DNA of 64,000 bases, from the NCBI RefSeq assembly GCF_025024155.1, contig NW_026251736.1, positions 62,001 to 126,000 on the forward strand, written 5' to 3'. A program made the translations under genes and the position numbers. How positions within the stretch are numbered: the first letter of the stretch is position 1; every line of letters begins with the position of its first letter. This DNA is from Gamsiella multidivaricata (taxonomy: Eukaryota; Mortierellomycota; Mortierellomycetes; Mortierellales; Mortierellaceae). Under the pieces are notes generated by a model. It saw only the letters and a program-made list of their open reading frames with translations, did no database searches and was not told the origin of the DNA. Below are positions 15,067 through 28,033 of this stretch, piece by piece.

Positions 15067-18000
15067 CTAGTCTGATGCTATCTCGCCCTCCTCCAGTTCG
15101 CCCTCCTCGCGTTCGGCCTGCCTGTCTTCTGAAACGGATGCTGTTGCTGGGGTCTTTGCTTCTTTCGTGCTTGAGTCGCCTGATGGCTGTTGCGGTTCTG
15201 GTACAGTTGACTTCGTAACTCTCGTCATCATATCCACATCCATCGTGTTCACATTAAAACCCGATGGGGCTGTAGCTTGCTGACTAGGAGGTTGTTGCAC
15301 AGTGGTCGCGATGGGAGCTGGGAATGAAGGCGTAGATCCAGGTGCAGGCTCGATACTTCCGCCAGCCGCAGCAGTAACCTGTCCCGTAGCATTTCCTCTT
15401 GCAGCTTCACCGGGTGCGGTGCGCCAAGGCTCACTATGTGCGTTAACAGTGGTGGAGGACGATGTCTCAGAGACCGCTGTCCTTTCCGTCTTACTCTCAT
15501 TCTGCATCGACGACCCTATACTGGACGGCCTTGGTAAGCGTTGTTCTGTCCTGGGCCGCCAAAACAGTCGACTCACGACGCAAAACACTCCATCTTGCTG
15601 TCCTTTTTGAGCACCAGGCTCGGATGACCCTGCGTTAGCAGAATCAAGGGCCATCTTCGCTTTCCGTGCTCCATCTGATTCTTCGCCACTGATTCCATTA
15701 TCCCCAACCTCCATGGCCCGAGCGCTTTCGTCCGCAGCATCTTTGGACCTGTGGTTGGTGGGCTCGATACCCTCCATCAAAGAGCTGAAGCCGCTCCGAG
15801 TGTGATCACCTTTGACCCTTTGGCTTGGCTGGACTACTACACCGCGCTCGACCCATTCAAAATCCTGCCAATCTAGGTCCTCGTACAGCACTTCTGCCAG
15901 GTTTCCGAAATCTAAAGGATAGGTCGCCTTACTCCAGCTTGAAAGCGACGTCCGACCAGAAATGACAGCAAAGCGGTACTGATCAAATCGCCTGGCATCT
16001 GTCCCTGCTTGGTGCTGCAGCGAAATCTCATAGCGCTCCTCGTCGTTCTCCAGTATCAGAACTTCATTTTTCAGCCTCCAACTTGTCCATTTGCGCGAAA
16101 GCCCATCGTGCCGGTCCATGACCAGCTCCGGTGAATACTTGAAACTTCACAGAAAAAAAAAGAAAAAAAAAGCATAACATATGGCTTATCAGCATAGTGC
16201 AAATGAGAACTCTACGCATGTTGCTCCCGTGAGAGAGGACGACGATTACTTACCATGGGTCTCCTTGATGCGTAAATTCAAAAGTGGCTGTGCGCATAGC
16301 TTTCTCGTTTTGCAGGCTCTCCGTAGTTTCGTCGTGGATGTTGGCTAAAACACGCAGGCGTTCCTGATTATATTCCTTCATACGTTGCTTACTCTGACTA
16401 CGACCTCGGTTCAGTGCCTCACCAGGACACATCTTCCGGATGGACTCGATCTTGAAACTAACTCCATCATGCCCGGTGCTCCAGGTGCGACTTTTGATGC
16501 GGTTACGGATCGATCCCTGGTATTTAACCAGTTTGGGCAAAATACGTAGCGTAACAGCAAGGTCGAAGCCAGGGCAAATGTGTTTGATTGGGTCGGGCGC
16601 AAAGTTGTGCTGTTGACCTGTAGGACGAATAGAATCCTCCTCTGTACTCTGTGCGCTGATGGGCGGTATAAAGAGTCCTCCATGGATTAACACTATCAAC
16701 GTGCACAAATACATCAAGGTGTGATTAGTATGTCTCCGTGAGCCAAACGCAAATCCAAAATGTGAGTGGAGCAGCCGATTCGATACGTACTCGCAACAAC
16801 GTCAGAGTCATCTGTATATATGTCTGTGCCCCAAATCTCGCGCCTCTTCACTTTGATATTATCATATGTCAGATATGAGGACGCAATGCGGACTTCAAGC
16901 AGCGAATTCTCCTTGCCTTGCATGTCTGGCAGAAGCAGCGAGGGTTCATAGCGATAATAACCTATAGTCAAGGTAGAGAATGCATGTCAGAAAATAAAGA
17001 TAGAGTAAGCCATCACGTACACCTAGTGTAGGCTAGTAGCATTACGGCGAATAGCACAGCGCGCTTAAGTGATGCGCATGCTACGTACCCAAGAAGAACT
17101 CAGGACGGTCGCTCTTTGTAAGGCTGGGGTCGTTTTTGACGATCAAACGCGGATGCTGAGCCAAAGCTGAAGTAGATGCGGATGTCATGGAAGCTATAGG
17201 GGCTGCTGGAGCTATGCCTGAATGGTGTCCAGTATGACCTGTGGATGGATAGTGCAGGTGACCATTGACTGTCGGTGGATGAGAAGCGGTTGCGTGCTGT
17301 CCCGCTGAGTAGGGACTTGATCGCCCAGCCATGAGCCCATGCGAACTCTCACCCCTATATGAAGACCCAGGATGACCATGAGGATCATGTATATGGGTTG
17401 AGGCTATGCTCGTAACAGATACCAACCCAGGCAGCTTGCCATTAACAGGTCCAGCACCGCCCAGCCCGTTGATCGGTTCCTGCAGCGGTCGGACGCCGAC
17501 TGGTGAGGCCAGGCGATGACGTTGGCTGCCAAATAATCCTATGCCACCAGACTCCATGACCTCATCCGCCGGGTAGTCCTTGCTAGGCGTTGCTCTGGTT
17601 GGATCCTGTCTGCGTCCTGAAGATTGATTGTTCTCTGTTACTGCGCGGTTGAATCCCGCTTGATTCTGGTTCATCGGCTGACTATCCACTTGATCGCGAC
17701 TGCGAAGTGCATTTCCGGCGGCTCCTGTTGGGCGCGGTGAAATCGATGGCGGCGCTGCCTGTCCCGACGTCGCCAATTGGGCCTGTGTAGCCGAGGGTGA
17801 TGAGAGTGCCGGTGAATGCCGCTGCGGAGGGGGAATAGATGGCGTAGATGATTGCGGTACCTTCTGTATGGTGGATATTGACGTGATCGATGAGGAGTCC
17901 GGGTGGGGTATTTCAAACTGATCGAAAATGTTTCTCGACATGCGTCTCTCACGCTCTTGCTCCTGCTCACTATCGTCGTCGTTGTTAAGAAGAAGCGCAG

Positions 18001-19284
18001 AAACAGACATGGTACTCCGTGATGGTCTGGTGTTCTGCAGTGGATCCGACAAGGCCGGTGTAGTCGAGAGGGAACTGAGGGGAGGTAGAGTATGCTCTGG
18101 TGGTGTCCGGCCTGCGGTAGGACTCTGGGGTCGCTCCGCTTGACTGTGTTGCCGATTCTCGGATGAAGACTGGTTTGACTCTTTCTCTGAAGGGTCAGCG
18201 CCATTAGGGGCATTTGGTATGGCATCTTCTTTTGTGCTCTGAGTAATAGATTCCTCATTTACGTCCTGTGTCTGTTCCTGCGTTCCAGTCTTGTCATTAA
18301 TAGCCGTCAGGGCCTCAGAGTCCTTCGTCACACTTGTTGATATCAAAGACAATGGAGAATTGTCGGCTGGAATGGTCGCGGCCTCTGTTGGCTGCGAGAC
18401 AGCCTTGCTATCTACTGTCTGAATCCCAGTCTCAAGTGTCTCCAGTGTCGTCACAAGTGGCTCTGAGAGGGAGGCCACCGCCAGGATGGATCCTGTGAGT
18501 TCAGAAGCGCTAGGTGCTGCCTCTGCTGTTACGAGCGCGTGTACAAGATTGTGACTCGGAGTGGTGCTAGGGTTAGGCAAAGTTGTCGCAGCATCAGCGT
18601 TGGCCTCGGACTTTGACATCTCGCCATCTAGATCGACAAAAGAGGAAATGGGTCATGACCGTTCTTTGCCAAAGGTTGTTTTCATAGCATAGTTCTGATA
18701 TGGTTCTTGATTTGAAAAAATACCTTGACTGACTGCTGCTGAAACGGCTTTTGTTGATGGCAGTACTGGCTCGGCTGCTGACTCCACATCGTCTGCTTGT
18801 AACGTTCAGGCGAAGGTGAAGATCGTCCGATTAATAAAATGGTCATCACGAACTTATCAGGAATGAACCATAAGATCGAAGCACTCTTGATGGCGATATC
18901 CTTACTCTTCTCCTTATTGTCATCGTCATCCATTTTCTCGACCCACTCTGCGAGCCCTTTTGATTCTTCGGAGGGATCGGCCACGTCCAGCGAAGGCGAG
19001 TACTCTGCTCCAGATTTATCGGCGTCAATCGTCAGTTTGATTCTTTTGTTGGCTTCATTTGATGGCTGTAAAGCGTCTGAAGACACTGCCGTTGCATTTG
19101 GTGCCGGGGTTGTGAGGGCTGAGGAGGACTCCCTATTGGCAGCATCCACATCCATCAGTGTTGATATTGCGTGGCCCGTCTTTCCTGTATCCATGCTGAC
19201 CAAGCCTTCTGCGAGTCCTGCCAAGGATGATGACTCTGGTCCTGGTTTCAGGCTATCTTCGTTGGGTCGCTTCTTGGTGTCCAT
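15067..19284 (-). CDS. Rxt3-like subunit of Sin3/Rpd3L histone deacetylase
   Basis: Predicted nuclear protein of the Sin3/Rpd3 (large) histone deacetylase complex. Exons in transcript order: 19284-18906, 18795-18724, 18627-17089, 16961-16791, 16692-16254 and 16144-15067. They total 3678 nt and encode 1225 aa. Residues about 1-660 are low-complexity, rich in Ser, Thr, Pro and Gln. The Rxt3 domain follows (about 660-880) with GYYRYEPSLLLPDMQGKENS, WGTDIYTDDSDVVAMLIHGG and FAPDPIKHICPGFDLAVTLR. The tail is acidic, ending EEGELEEGEIASD. The protein is much longer than yeast Rxt3, but long disordered flanks are usual in filamentous fungi. The first two introns were chosen because they alone restore the frame (KEK|TDDVES and VSQ|DGEM). 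An in-frame ATG further upstream exists, but the MDTKKRP start looks better. The gene lies upstream of H2A on the same strand. Confidence 0.88.
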
Positions 19285-20068
19285 GATGACACACTGGGTA
19301 TGTTTCCCCCGCGCTAGTACTGACTGACTGTTGCTGGCAGTAAGGTATAACGTCGGTCTGTCCTGGTCCGAATGTCCAATTGATTTGATCCCTATATCGC
19401 AGAAAGCCATGGGAGCGAGATTAGGCTACAAACTGCCATTGCTAAAGGACATCAAACTCGGTCACCTCTGTGTCAGCGCGTGTGTTCTGACAGATACCTT
19501 GCGCAGTTATGAGGGACAGGAAAGGGGGGCTGAGATAGTTTAGTCTCACAGCTGAGGGCGCAAGGGCGGGTGTGAAGTGAAGGGTGGTGAGTAGATGGAT
19601 AGATGGAGATGTGATCGGAAAGAGGGAAGTTGAATGGCGAATAGCGCGTTCGCTACTCGCTATATCCAACGAGAAAAAAGTGACGTTTATACCCATTAAG
19701 TATTGGATTTACGGAGATGGGATATAATCAGGACCATGCATATCGAACTGCAGAGCAGACAAGAGTACCGTTTTTATATCGTAATTGACATGGACATAGG
19801 CACAAGCATTGGATTACAATTGCAATTGATTTTTTAGTGTTTCATTTAATGATACATAGCCGCAAGAGAATAAAATAGAGGTACGATGAGGCCTGGTTGC
19901 AAGAGGGTTTAAGGTATGAAATACAAGTTCAGAGAACGAAGAAAAAAGAGGATGGTAATAAAACAATAAGATTCGAGAAAAAACAGGTGTTGTTTGGCGC
20001 TGTCGTTGACTCGATCCAGTGCTGCCGGTTTAGCTGTTTTTTGTTGTCCTTGAATGTTTTCTTTTCCT
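19285..20068. other. Rxt3 5' flank and H2A 3' flank
   Basis: 784 bp between the Rxt3-like start and the H2A stop, both on the minus strand. No gene was seen. The H2A-proximal half is A/T-rich as expected for a 3' untranslated region. Confidence 0.55.
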
Positions 20069-20470
20069 TTACAGCTCCTGGGAGGCAACACCACCCTTCT
20101 TGGTCTTCTTGGGCAAGAGGGAGTCGTGGATGTTGGGAAGAACACCACCCTGGGCGATGGTGACGTGTCCGAGCAACTTGTTCAACTCCTCGTCGTTGCG
20201 GATGGCGAGCTGAAGATGACGGGGAATGATACGGGACTTCTTGTTGTCGCGGGCAGCGTTGCCGGCCAACTCGAGAATTTCAGCGGCCAAGTACTCGAGG
20301 ACGGCAGCAAGGTAGACGGGGGCACCAGCACCGACACGCTGGGCATAGTTGCCCTTACGGAGGTGACGGTGAATACGACCGACGGGGAACTGAAGACCGG
20401 CCTTGGACGAGCGCGAGGTCGAGTTCTTGGGAGCCGAAGCGGACTTGCCACCAGATTTACCACCAGACAT
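20069..20470 (-). CDS. Histone H2A (with SQEL C-terminus)
   Basis: Core nucleosome histone of 133 aa, intronless. It starts [15 protein letters not shown] and contains [21 protein letters not shown], the H2A docking-domain segment with [10 protein letters not shown], and the tail [13 protein letters not shown]. The terminal SQEL matches the SQ(E/D)-hydrophobic signature that is phosphorylated after DNA breaks in fungal H2A and animal H2A.X (family knowledge). The ATG at 20470-20468 was chosen because the H2A N-terminus begins there; a longer frame upstream is leader sequence. It is divergent from H2B with a 689-bp shared intergenic region and has a TATA-like element about 170 bp upstream. Confidence 0.97.
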   Translation of the reverse strand: MSGGKSGGKSASAPKNSTSRSSKAGLQFPVGRIHRHLRKGNYAQRVGAGAPVYLAAVLEYLAAEILELAGNAARDNKKSRIIPRHLQLAIRNDEELNKLLGHVTIAQGGVLPNIHDSLLPKKTKKGGVASQEL

Positions 20471-21159
20471 TGTGAATGAGTTGCTGTTGTTGGGAAGATG
20501 AGAAGATTGTTGTTGTTGTTTGGTGATCAAAGTCGAACCAGAAAAGTGAAGGGAGTGTGAGTGGGGAAGAGAAAGAAAGGAAAGAGAGTGGAACGGAAAA
20601 AGAGAGAAAAGAAAGACGGGGGTTGGGTTGGGTTGTGCTGTTTATATGTAAATCAAAGGAGTCCGCTGTTCGTGTTTGCGGCGAATTAGAAAGAGCAAAA
20701 GAGGGAAAGGTGAATTTTGGTGGCAAGCCATTTTTTATTTTCAAAAATGAATTTCGAGGAAACCAAAAAGACGCGTCCGTGCAATTAGGGAATGCCCTCC
20801 CATTTTTACTTAACTCATTAGCCAATTACACACCCTCGCCGCGTCCTTTTGTCGCGTCCTGTCCAAAATTAATTTTTTTTGGAATTTTTTTTTTTATTCC
20901 TCTTATCCTCATTCCCTTATCTCCTTATTTTCCACCTTCGTACTGCGCTAAAATATTAGCACAGGCCGATGGTTTCTCGTATAAAACTGTCGAAGCTCTT
21001 CTCTCCACCCCGGCTTCTTTTTTCTCTCTTTTCTTTCTTTTCCTCTTTCCTTCTTTTCCACTCTTCTGGATCCGATTGTCTCTAACTGTCATCGATACCT
21101 ATCGTTCGTTCGTCATCTTCACTCTCCCAATCTCAACCTCCCTCTTCAAATTATCAAAC
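20471..21159. promoter_or_regulatory. Shared H2A/H2B divergent promoter
   Basis: 689 bp between the two divergent ATG codons. The H2B side has TATAAAA at 20980-20986 (180 bp before its ATG), and the H2A side has TATAAA on minus at 20646-20641. Between them are an ACGCGTCC box at 20771-20778 and two further GCGTCC copies within 20839-20846 and 20852-20859. ACGCGT is the core of the MCB element bound by the MBF G1/S factor in other fungi. The same motif occurs in the H3/H4 intergenic region, consistent with coordinated S-phase expression (inference). Confidence 0.65.
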
Positions 21160-21570
21160 ATGCCACCAAAGCCCGCCGCCGAGAAGAAGCCCTCCACCGG
21201 AGGCAAGGCCCCCGCCAAGACCGCTGCTTCGTCTGAGAAGAAGGAGCGCAAGACTAAGTCCGAGGGTGGCAAGGGACGCAAGAAGGCCCGCTCCGAGACC
21301 TACTCCTCCTACATCTACAAGGTCTTGAAGCAGGTCCACCCCGACACCGGTATCTCCAACAAGGCCATGTCCATTCTCAACTCCTTCGTCAACGACATCT
21401 TCGAGCGCATCGCTGGTGAGGCCTCCAAGCTCGCCGCCTACAACAAGCGCTCCACCATCTCCTCGCGCGAGATCCAGACCGCCGTCCGTCTCATTCTCCC
21501 CGGTGAGCTCGCCAAGCACGCCGTCTCTGAGGGAACCAAGGCCGTCACTAAGTACACCTCGTCCAAGTAA
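21160..21570 (+). CDS. Histone H2B
   Basis: Core nucleosome histone of 136 aa, intronless. A lysine- and alanine-rich N-terminal tail ([18 protein letters not shown]) is followed by the histone fold starting [20 protein letters not shown], with [20 protein letters not shown], and ends [16 protein letters not shown]. The AVTKY lysine is the conserved monoubiquitination site region. The ATG at 21160 follows a long CT-rich leader; an open frame runs upstream but its first part is promoter. Codon use is strongly biased to C-ending codons, typical of a highly expressed gene. Confidence 0.97.
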   Translation: MPPKPAAEKKPSTGGKAPAKTAASSEKKERKTKSEGGKGRKKARSETYSSYIYKVLKQVHPDTGISNKAMSILNSFVNDIFERIAGEASKLAAYNKRSTISSREIQTAVRLILPGELAKHAVSEGTKAVTKYTSSK

Positions 21571-22088
21571 AGAAAGAACGAGTCGGATACACAGGAACCA
21601 AGGAGGCACGATCTTCGCTTTGCTCCATCTATTCATCCTTTTTCATTATCTTTGAAGTCTTCTATAATTACCTCTTTACCCACGCTCATATACACTGGAC
21701 GGACGCTCCTGATTAATACGCCTTGAGATTAGTATCCAGCGCCGGTCAAACCTCACCTCAACAACCCAAATTGTACATCATAGCCTGCTTTCTTTCTGTA
21801 GAAACATTAAAAAACATTGCAAAAACTCTGCGTATATATGGATAGCATCTTCTCATGAAAGATACATGGTCTTGACTGCATCCGGTCTGGCTCCTAAGTA
21901 AAATTGTTAAAATTCAATGTTGGCCTTTGTTTTACATTCTGGAACCGACCTGGCAAGCAGTTGGCCTGTGCGCTAGGATAGCCATGTATCGCTGTAAACG
22001 TTATCTTCGCACCACTATTGATTTTTTTTAAATGTTTTTATTACAACCTGTTTGAAGGCAGCTAAAGACATGAAAGCCGACTTTATGT
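21571..22088. other. Tail-to-tail interval between H2B and uL15
   Basis: 518 bp holding the 3' ends of the convergent H2B and uL15 genes. It is A/T-rich near both stops, and no other gene was seen. Confidence 0.55.
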
Positions 22089-23615
22089 TTAAGCAACCAA
22101 CTGAACGGCACCACCAACAGCCTTGATCTTCTGCTCGGCAGCGCGAGAGACAAAGCGGGCCTTGACAATGACGGGCTGCTCGGGGAGACGACCCTTGGCA
22201 AGGACCTTGCCGTATCCAGCACGGAGAGTGTCAATGACGGGGACAACCTCAGTGTTCTTGACAGCGTTCTTGCGAGTCTGCTCGGAGACGAGGGTCCAGA
22301 GAGTGTCCAAGTTGACAATGGGGCGGTGCTGGCCGTTGCGAGTCAAGTGGAAGCGACGCATACCGACCTTACCGAAGTATCCGGGATGGTACTTGTCCAT
22401 GTTGATACGGTGGTGGTGCTGACCACCAGCAAGACCACGACCTCCGGGATGCTTGCGGTGCTTGCCTGAACACACAATAATAAAAGGATGCGGCTGGTCA
22501 ATATCTTGTCAAGCTGTGATATCGTACTTATTGACAGGAGAATGGTGCCGTGCGTTATATATCGAGGCACTTGCACCGACTTTTCCACTACTCTCGACTG
22601 CCGTATCCTGTCTGCGTATCCTGTCTGCGTATCCTGATATTTCTCACTTTGCACTGCTATAGCCTTCCAGAGATCGATATGCTATAGCAATTGAAAATGC
22701 TGTGCAGGTAATCCGTGGTGCAGCGATCAAGGCTCTCACAGTCCAGCCAACCCAACGCAATGATTATCGCAACGCCGATCCATGACAAAGTTAACAGCGG
22801 CGGCATATCCTGGCCTTGTATAAAATAGTCCCCTTAGGCTGCAATGAAGACGACCAAGGCACCTTCTGCAAACACAGTTTTCACTCTGCCCCTGTTTCTC
22901 TCTGCTTTCTCTTCAGGCCGACAGTGCATCGTCCTTCAGAGGGTCGGTTGAGTTGATTCCATTACGCGATCTAGTCAGCCCTAGCCGATGATGACACTTT
23001 CTTTTTGATCCCTGAACCGATCCAACGGATGAACGTTCCCTCCACTATATGTTTCCTTTGCGCTGAGTCCATAAAAGCTGTTCCCGAGTGTTCGCTGAGA
23101 ACGTTGGTCTCCCGTTTCCTGTACAATGGCATGAAGACACTCACCAACACGACCGTGACCGGCAGAGACGTGACCTAAAGATAAACACGAACAGCCAAAA
23201 GGTCAGTATGAGGTGTACGAGATCAAAGTTGGCTGAAGTCTAGTAAACGTTGATTACCTCTCTTCTTGCGGTTGTGATGCAGACGGGTAGGCTAGGGGTG
23301 CATAGAATAGAGTTGGAGCGTGTCAGGGTTCATCCTTGGTTGAGTGAATAGCCATTCGGTTTCATGGCAAGTGCTGAAAGAGGTACTGAATCCAGATTGA
23401 ACAGAGACTAGATAGTATTGGTAACTAGTCGATGGTACGTCGTGGGGAAACGATCATGCATGGGTATCACTGGTCGTTGTTGAGCATAGCGATGGATGAT
23501 AGGATGGATGGATGGTTGCCGCATGTGTCCTTGAACAGATCCATGTGGTGCTGGTGGCGCCCTCCGGATATCGTCAGTCAGTCTTCCTGGAATGGTGAGC
23601 CGCGTGACTAACCAT
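22089..23615 (-). CDS. 60S ribosomal protein uL15 (L27a/L28)
   Basis: Large-subunit ribosomal protein. Exons in transcript order: 23615-23613 (the ATG alone), 23291-23258, 23174-23145 and 22465-22089, totalling 444 nt and 147 aa, close to the family length. The protein begins [20 protein letters not shown], then [17 protein letters not shown] and [20 protein letters not shown], and ends GGAVQLVA. Exon 1 rests on the only ATG|GT found in the right place (ATG|GTTAGT), since PTRL needs an initiator methionine. A TATAAAAATGG context around it leaves some doubt. The third intron is long (679 nt), about 5-10 times the local norm. The gene is divergent from the Erv14 homologue with 241 bp between the starts. 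Confidence 0.9.
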
Positions 23616-23856
23616 TTTTATAAAGATAAAATAAGAGAGGGAGAAAGCAGGACCAAGAGGGCGGCGCAAAATCATATGGGGGCGAGCGAGAACCAATAAG
23701 CCACAGGGCAAGTTCGATCTGGTCAGTCCCACTTGACCAGACAAGCAAGTCCATCATATCCACTTCATAGAATCATCTCGACCTCGCGACAAGAAAACCA
23801 TCTTCATCTCCTGATCTATCCTTATTCCCTTTTTTATACACATCCTTCTTTTCACA

Positions 23857-24877
23857 ATGTCCGCTGAAGCTATGGTCTTCTTGTTCGGCGTCATCGTCGG
23901 TGCCGGTCTCTTGTTTGTCAAGGTGTTCTTTGTAAGTTGAACACGCGTGCGTGGTCTCTTGAACATCAAATCAGTCCGTCTGGTCATGGCCAATCGCGTT
24001 TCTAATCTACGTATGCTTCTTTGTCTATTGTTGTTGCTGCAACTCATGTTAGGTCATCTTGATCAGTGACCTCGAGGTATGCGCTTCATCTCTGAGCCCC
24101 CTTGTCGTCTTAGTCGCGCTGGGTTTACCTCTCTGGATAAGATACCAAGGATGATTAATACTGGAACGAAACTGACCGTTTTCTCAATCGCGATGATGGC
24201 ATTCTGTTTTCTACTGTTCATTATTGCCTCTTAAGGTCGACTACATCAACCCTATCGAGCTCTGTAACAAACTGAACCAGGTACGGAAACTATCCCCAGC
24301 ATTGACCAAGCCATCTATGGATGCCGGTCACTGATGCGCGATCGTAACTACTTACTACTCTTTGAAAACGCTTTACTTGCCTTTATCTTTTCTGCGACTA
24401 GTTTGTGTTGCCAGAAATGTTCGTGCAAGCGTTCATGACATTCATATTCCTGATCAGTGGACAGTGGATCGCTACCGCCTGGAACTTGCCCTTAGTCGCT
24501 TACAATGCCAATAAGTATGTGCGCATCTTTACCGCCGCGGGAAAATGAGCAGACGATCGATGACGTGGCTGTGTTGGAGCAACCCACAATGACAGGTGCT
24601 AAACAATGCCTGATCTTTTTTTTTTTATCATGTATTCAATAGGATTATGAATGGCAAGCACATGTTCGATGCCACAGAGATCTTCCGCACGTTGGGTCAG
24701 CACAAGAAGGAGTGCTTTATTAAGCTCGGCTTTTACCTCCTCAGCTTCTTCTACTATCTTTACCGGTAAGTATCATGAGCAAGAATTGACAGATTATACG
24801 TTGGACCTGAGCGTGTACTAATTGACGATGTTGTCATCTTTACTAGCATGATTCTCGCTTTGGTGAACGATTCGTAA
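23857..24877 (+). CDS. Erv14/cornichon COPII cargo receptor
   Basis: Small polytopic membrane protein that loads transmembrane cargo into ER-to-Golgi COPII vesicles (family role). Exons: 23857-23931, 24053-24076, 24236-24280, 24402-24514, 24643-24765 and 24847-24877, totalling 411 nt and 136 aa, the normal cornichon length. Hydrophobic N-terminal segment [18 protein letters not shown], then [28 protein letters not shown], the cornichon signature region. Further membrane spans lie around [11 protein letters not shown] and [42 protein letters not shown] is the typical loop. Exon 2 is only 24 nt. The gene converges on the GMF homologue with 134 bp between the stops. Confidence 0.94.
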
Positions 24878-25011
24878 GAGACAGGACGGAGCAGTTGAAG
24901 TCGCGATGGTGTTCAATGGTGCATCGGCGCATCTTTTTTTCTCAAAATAAATCAGACGTGCAAGTCGTCTTCATGCCACAATCATTCGACATTGTGCTTT
25001 ATTGAAAAGAA

Positions 25012-25652
25012 TCATTTGAGTAACTTTGAGCGCAACCAGTCTTCGCTCAGCGTCTCTGCATCCTGGACATCGAACACCTTTCCAAGGCCGACCTTGTTCT
25101 GAAAGTGAGTCTTTGCGCTAGCATAGAGCATGTTCAGCTCTGGTTTCACTCCAGCGGGCGAGTAGTACAAGAAGACCAGGGGATATGAAAGACGGCCGTC
25201 GTCATGCTTTAACTGTGCGGGTATACGAGAGATCAATTGGATATCAATTGGATGGAATCATTGGCCAGAATAAACCCATGCCTGGCAATGAATACTGGGG
25301 TTGCGACGTGAATAGCGAAGGAACACGATTAATGTGCTCACCTCAAAACTCAGCACGACGTAGCGTGGAGTGCTCTCCGGCAGCAAGTCTGCAAGGTCCT
25401 CGATGGTTAAAGAGTCCTGCTCCTCATCCTCTTCGATAAGCAGCTTGTTCTTGTCAATCTTGCCTATGTTCCAGCGACGCGAAGACAAACAACGACGAAA
25501 TGATTAGGTCGCGTCTGTGACGCATACGACTGACCACGATGGACAAGGAGACACGTACAGATGAGGGCTGCGTTCCCTTGCGATCTCTTGGCGAAGCGGA
25601 AGGCTTCGATTTTTTCGACAAGGTTAGGGTCGATGTCGCAGGTAGTGGACAT
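25012..25652 (-). CDS. Glia maturation factor homologue (ADF/cofilin fold)
   Basis: ADF-homology protein. In yeast and animals GMF binds the Arp2/3 complex and promotes debranching of actin (family knowledge). Exons: 25652-25559, 25463-25342 and 25212-25012, totalling 417 nt and 138 aa, the family size. Characteristic segments are CDIDPNLVEKIEAFRFAKR, GNAAL, KIDKNKLLIEEDEEQ, IEDLADLLPESTPRYVVLSFE, and LNMLYASAKTHFQNKVGLGKVF followed by the C-terminal helix WLRSKLLK. All splice sites are GT-AG and frame-consistent. The gene lies between Erv14 (convergent) and H3. Confidence 0.93.
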
Positions 25653-26094
25653 GGTAGTGGTAGTGAGAGAGCTTGAGAGGGATGTGCGGAATCGGGAAGG
25701 AGAAAGAGATGAGTGGTGAATGTGAGCAAAGACCAAGACAGCCAAAAGTGAAGTTTTTGTAATTCAACTGCATGTTGGTTTCTGTTACTTGCCCTTTCAC
25801 GTATAAAGAGCATACATCCAGTACAGAAGCAATAATCAACAAACACGCCATTTCTTCCTCTCCTTGCCTTTCCTTTTAACTGACATAGCGGCAATGCAAT
25901 CGCTGTTGGGGTGAATGAATGCTATGCTTTATTTTTCGTGTTATAATTTCTGCCGAACATGTCTTCAGCTTTGTACAAGCAATAACACATCCACAACAAA
26001 AAGAAAAAAGACTACAGTGGTGGAGGATTAATGTTACAGAGAATGGGATTATAAAGACAATTGAAAAGAGAAAAACTAAAAAGCATGAGACCAT
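25653..26094. other. GMF 5' flank and H3 3' flank
   Basis: 442 bp between two minus-strand genes. No gene was seen. It includes the A/T-rich H3 3' region near 26040-26094. Confidence 0.55.
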
Positions 26095-27436
<1,342 letters not shown>

Positions 27437-28033
27437 ATATGCTCCGCCTCGATCAGCTCCCCCTCTCGAAGCAAACGTCGCTGCCTGGTCCCTGCATCCG
27501 TCGACTCTTTTCATTTCTTTATCATTCTCTGTTATATGTATAGAACCAATCTTTCGCTACCCACTGTTTGTTCGCACACTTACTGTTTAATCCTCCGGGA
27601 ATGCAGGCGGTCAACGTTTCCTTTGCCTCGCTATACCTGGCTCTTGTAAAATAAAACAAAAACACTTTGCAAAGCACTTAGCTCGTATTCAGTGATTGTG
27701 ATTTGTATTCGATTGCAGTGCTGTAAAAGTGGTGGATCAGCAGGAGCGGATAGAATACAGTGATCCACAAGCGCAGACTACTCTCCATTGGAACAGGTTT
27801 GGTAGTCAGCGGGGGTAGATCACAGCGAAATCGGGTGGGACATCTAGGATCTGATAGCGGGTGAGATGACCCACTTGACGCAATTTAGGTTTCCTTTGAC
27901 AGATTACAAAGCTGCGAAGCGATCCACTTTTTTTCTTCTTTTCTTTGTCAATCTTCCGTTCCTGGGCCTCCTTCTTTCTCCTCTTGCTACCACCCTCCAA
28001 ACACTCCAACACTCTCTCTATTGCAGTGCAGCA
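27437..28033. other. H4 3' flank and glutaredoxin 5' flank
   Basis: 597 bp between two + genes with no other gene seen. A CT-rich leader and an AG-rich 3' splice-like site (TTGCAG, about 28020-28025) just before the glutaredoxin start could indicate a 5' untranslated intron. Confidence 0.5.

Noticed and set aside
18682..18905. Continuation of Rxt3-like exon 1 as an unspliced frame (IKSASILWFIPDKFVMTIL)
   Set aside because: A GTAAGG donor at 18905 and an ACAAG acceptor before 18795 restore the frame that joins to the next exon; the unspliced frame ends in a stop.
20557..21159. N-terminal extension of the H2B frame (337 codons in total)
   Set aside because: H2B homology begins exactly at [10 protein letters not shown] (21160); the upstream part is promoter and leader with a TATA box.
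22987..23090. Box C (ATGATGA), CTGA, GGATGAA and CTGA in an order like a C/D snoRNA, on + inside the long uL15 intron
   Set aside because: It lies antisense to the host gene, the C-to-first-CTGA distance is short, and the ends (AGCCG before, GTCCA after) do not form a terminal stem.
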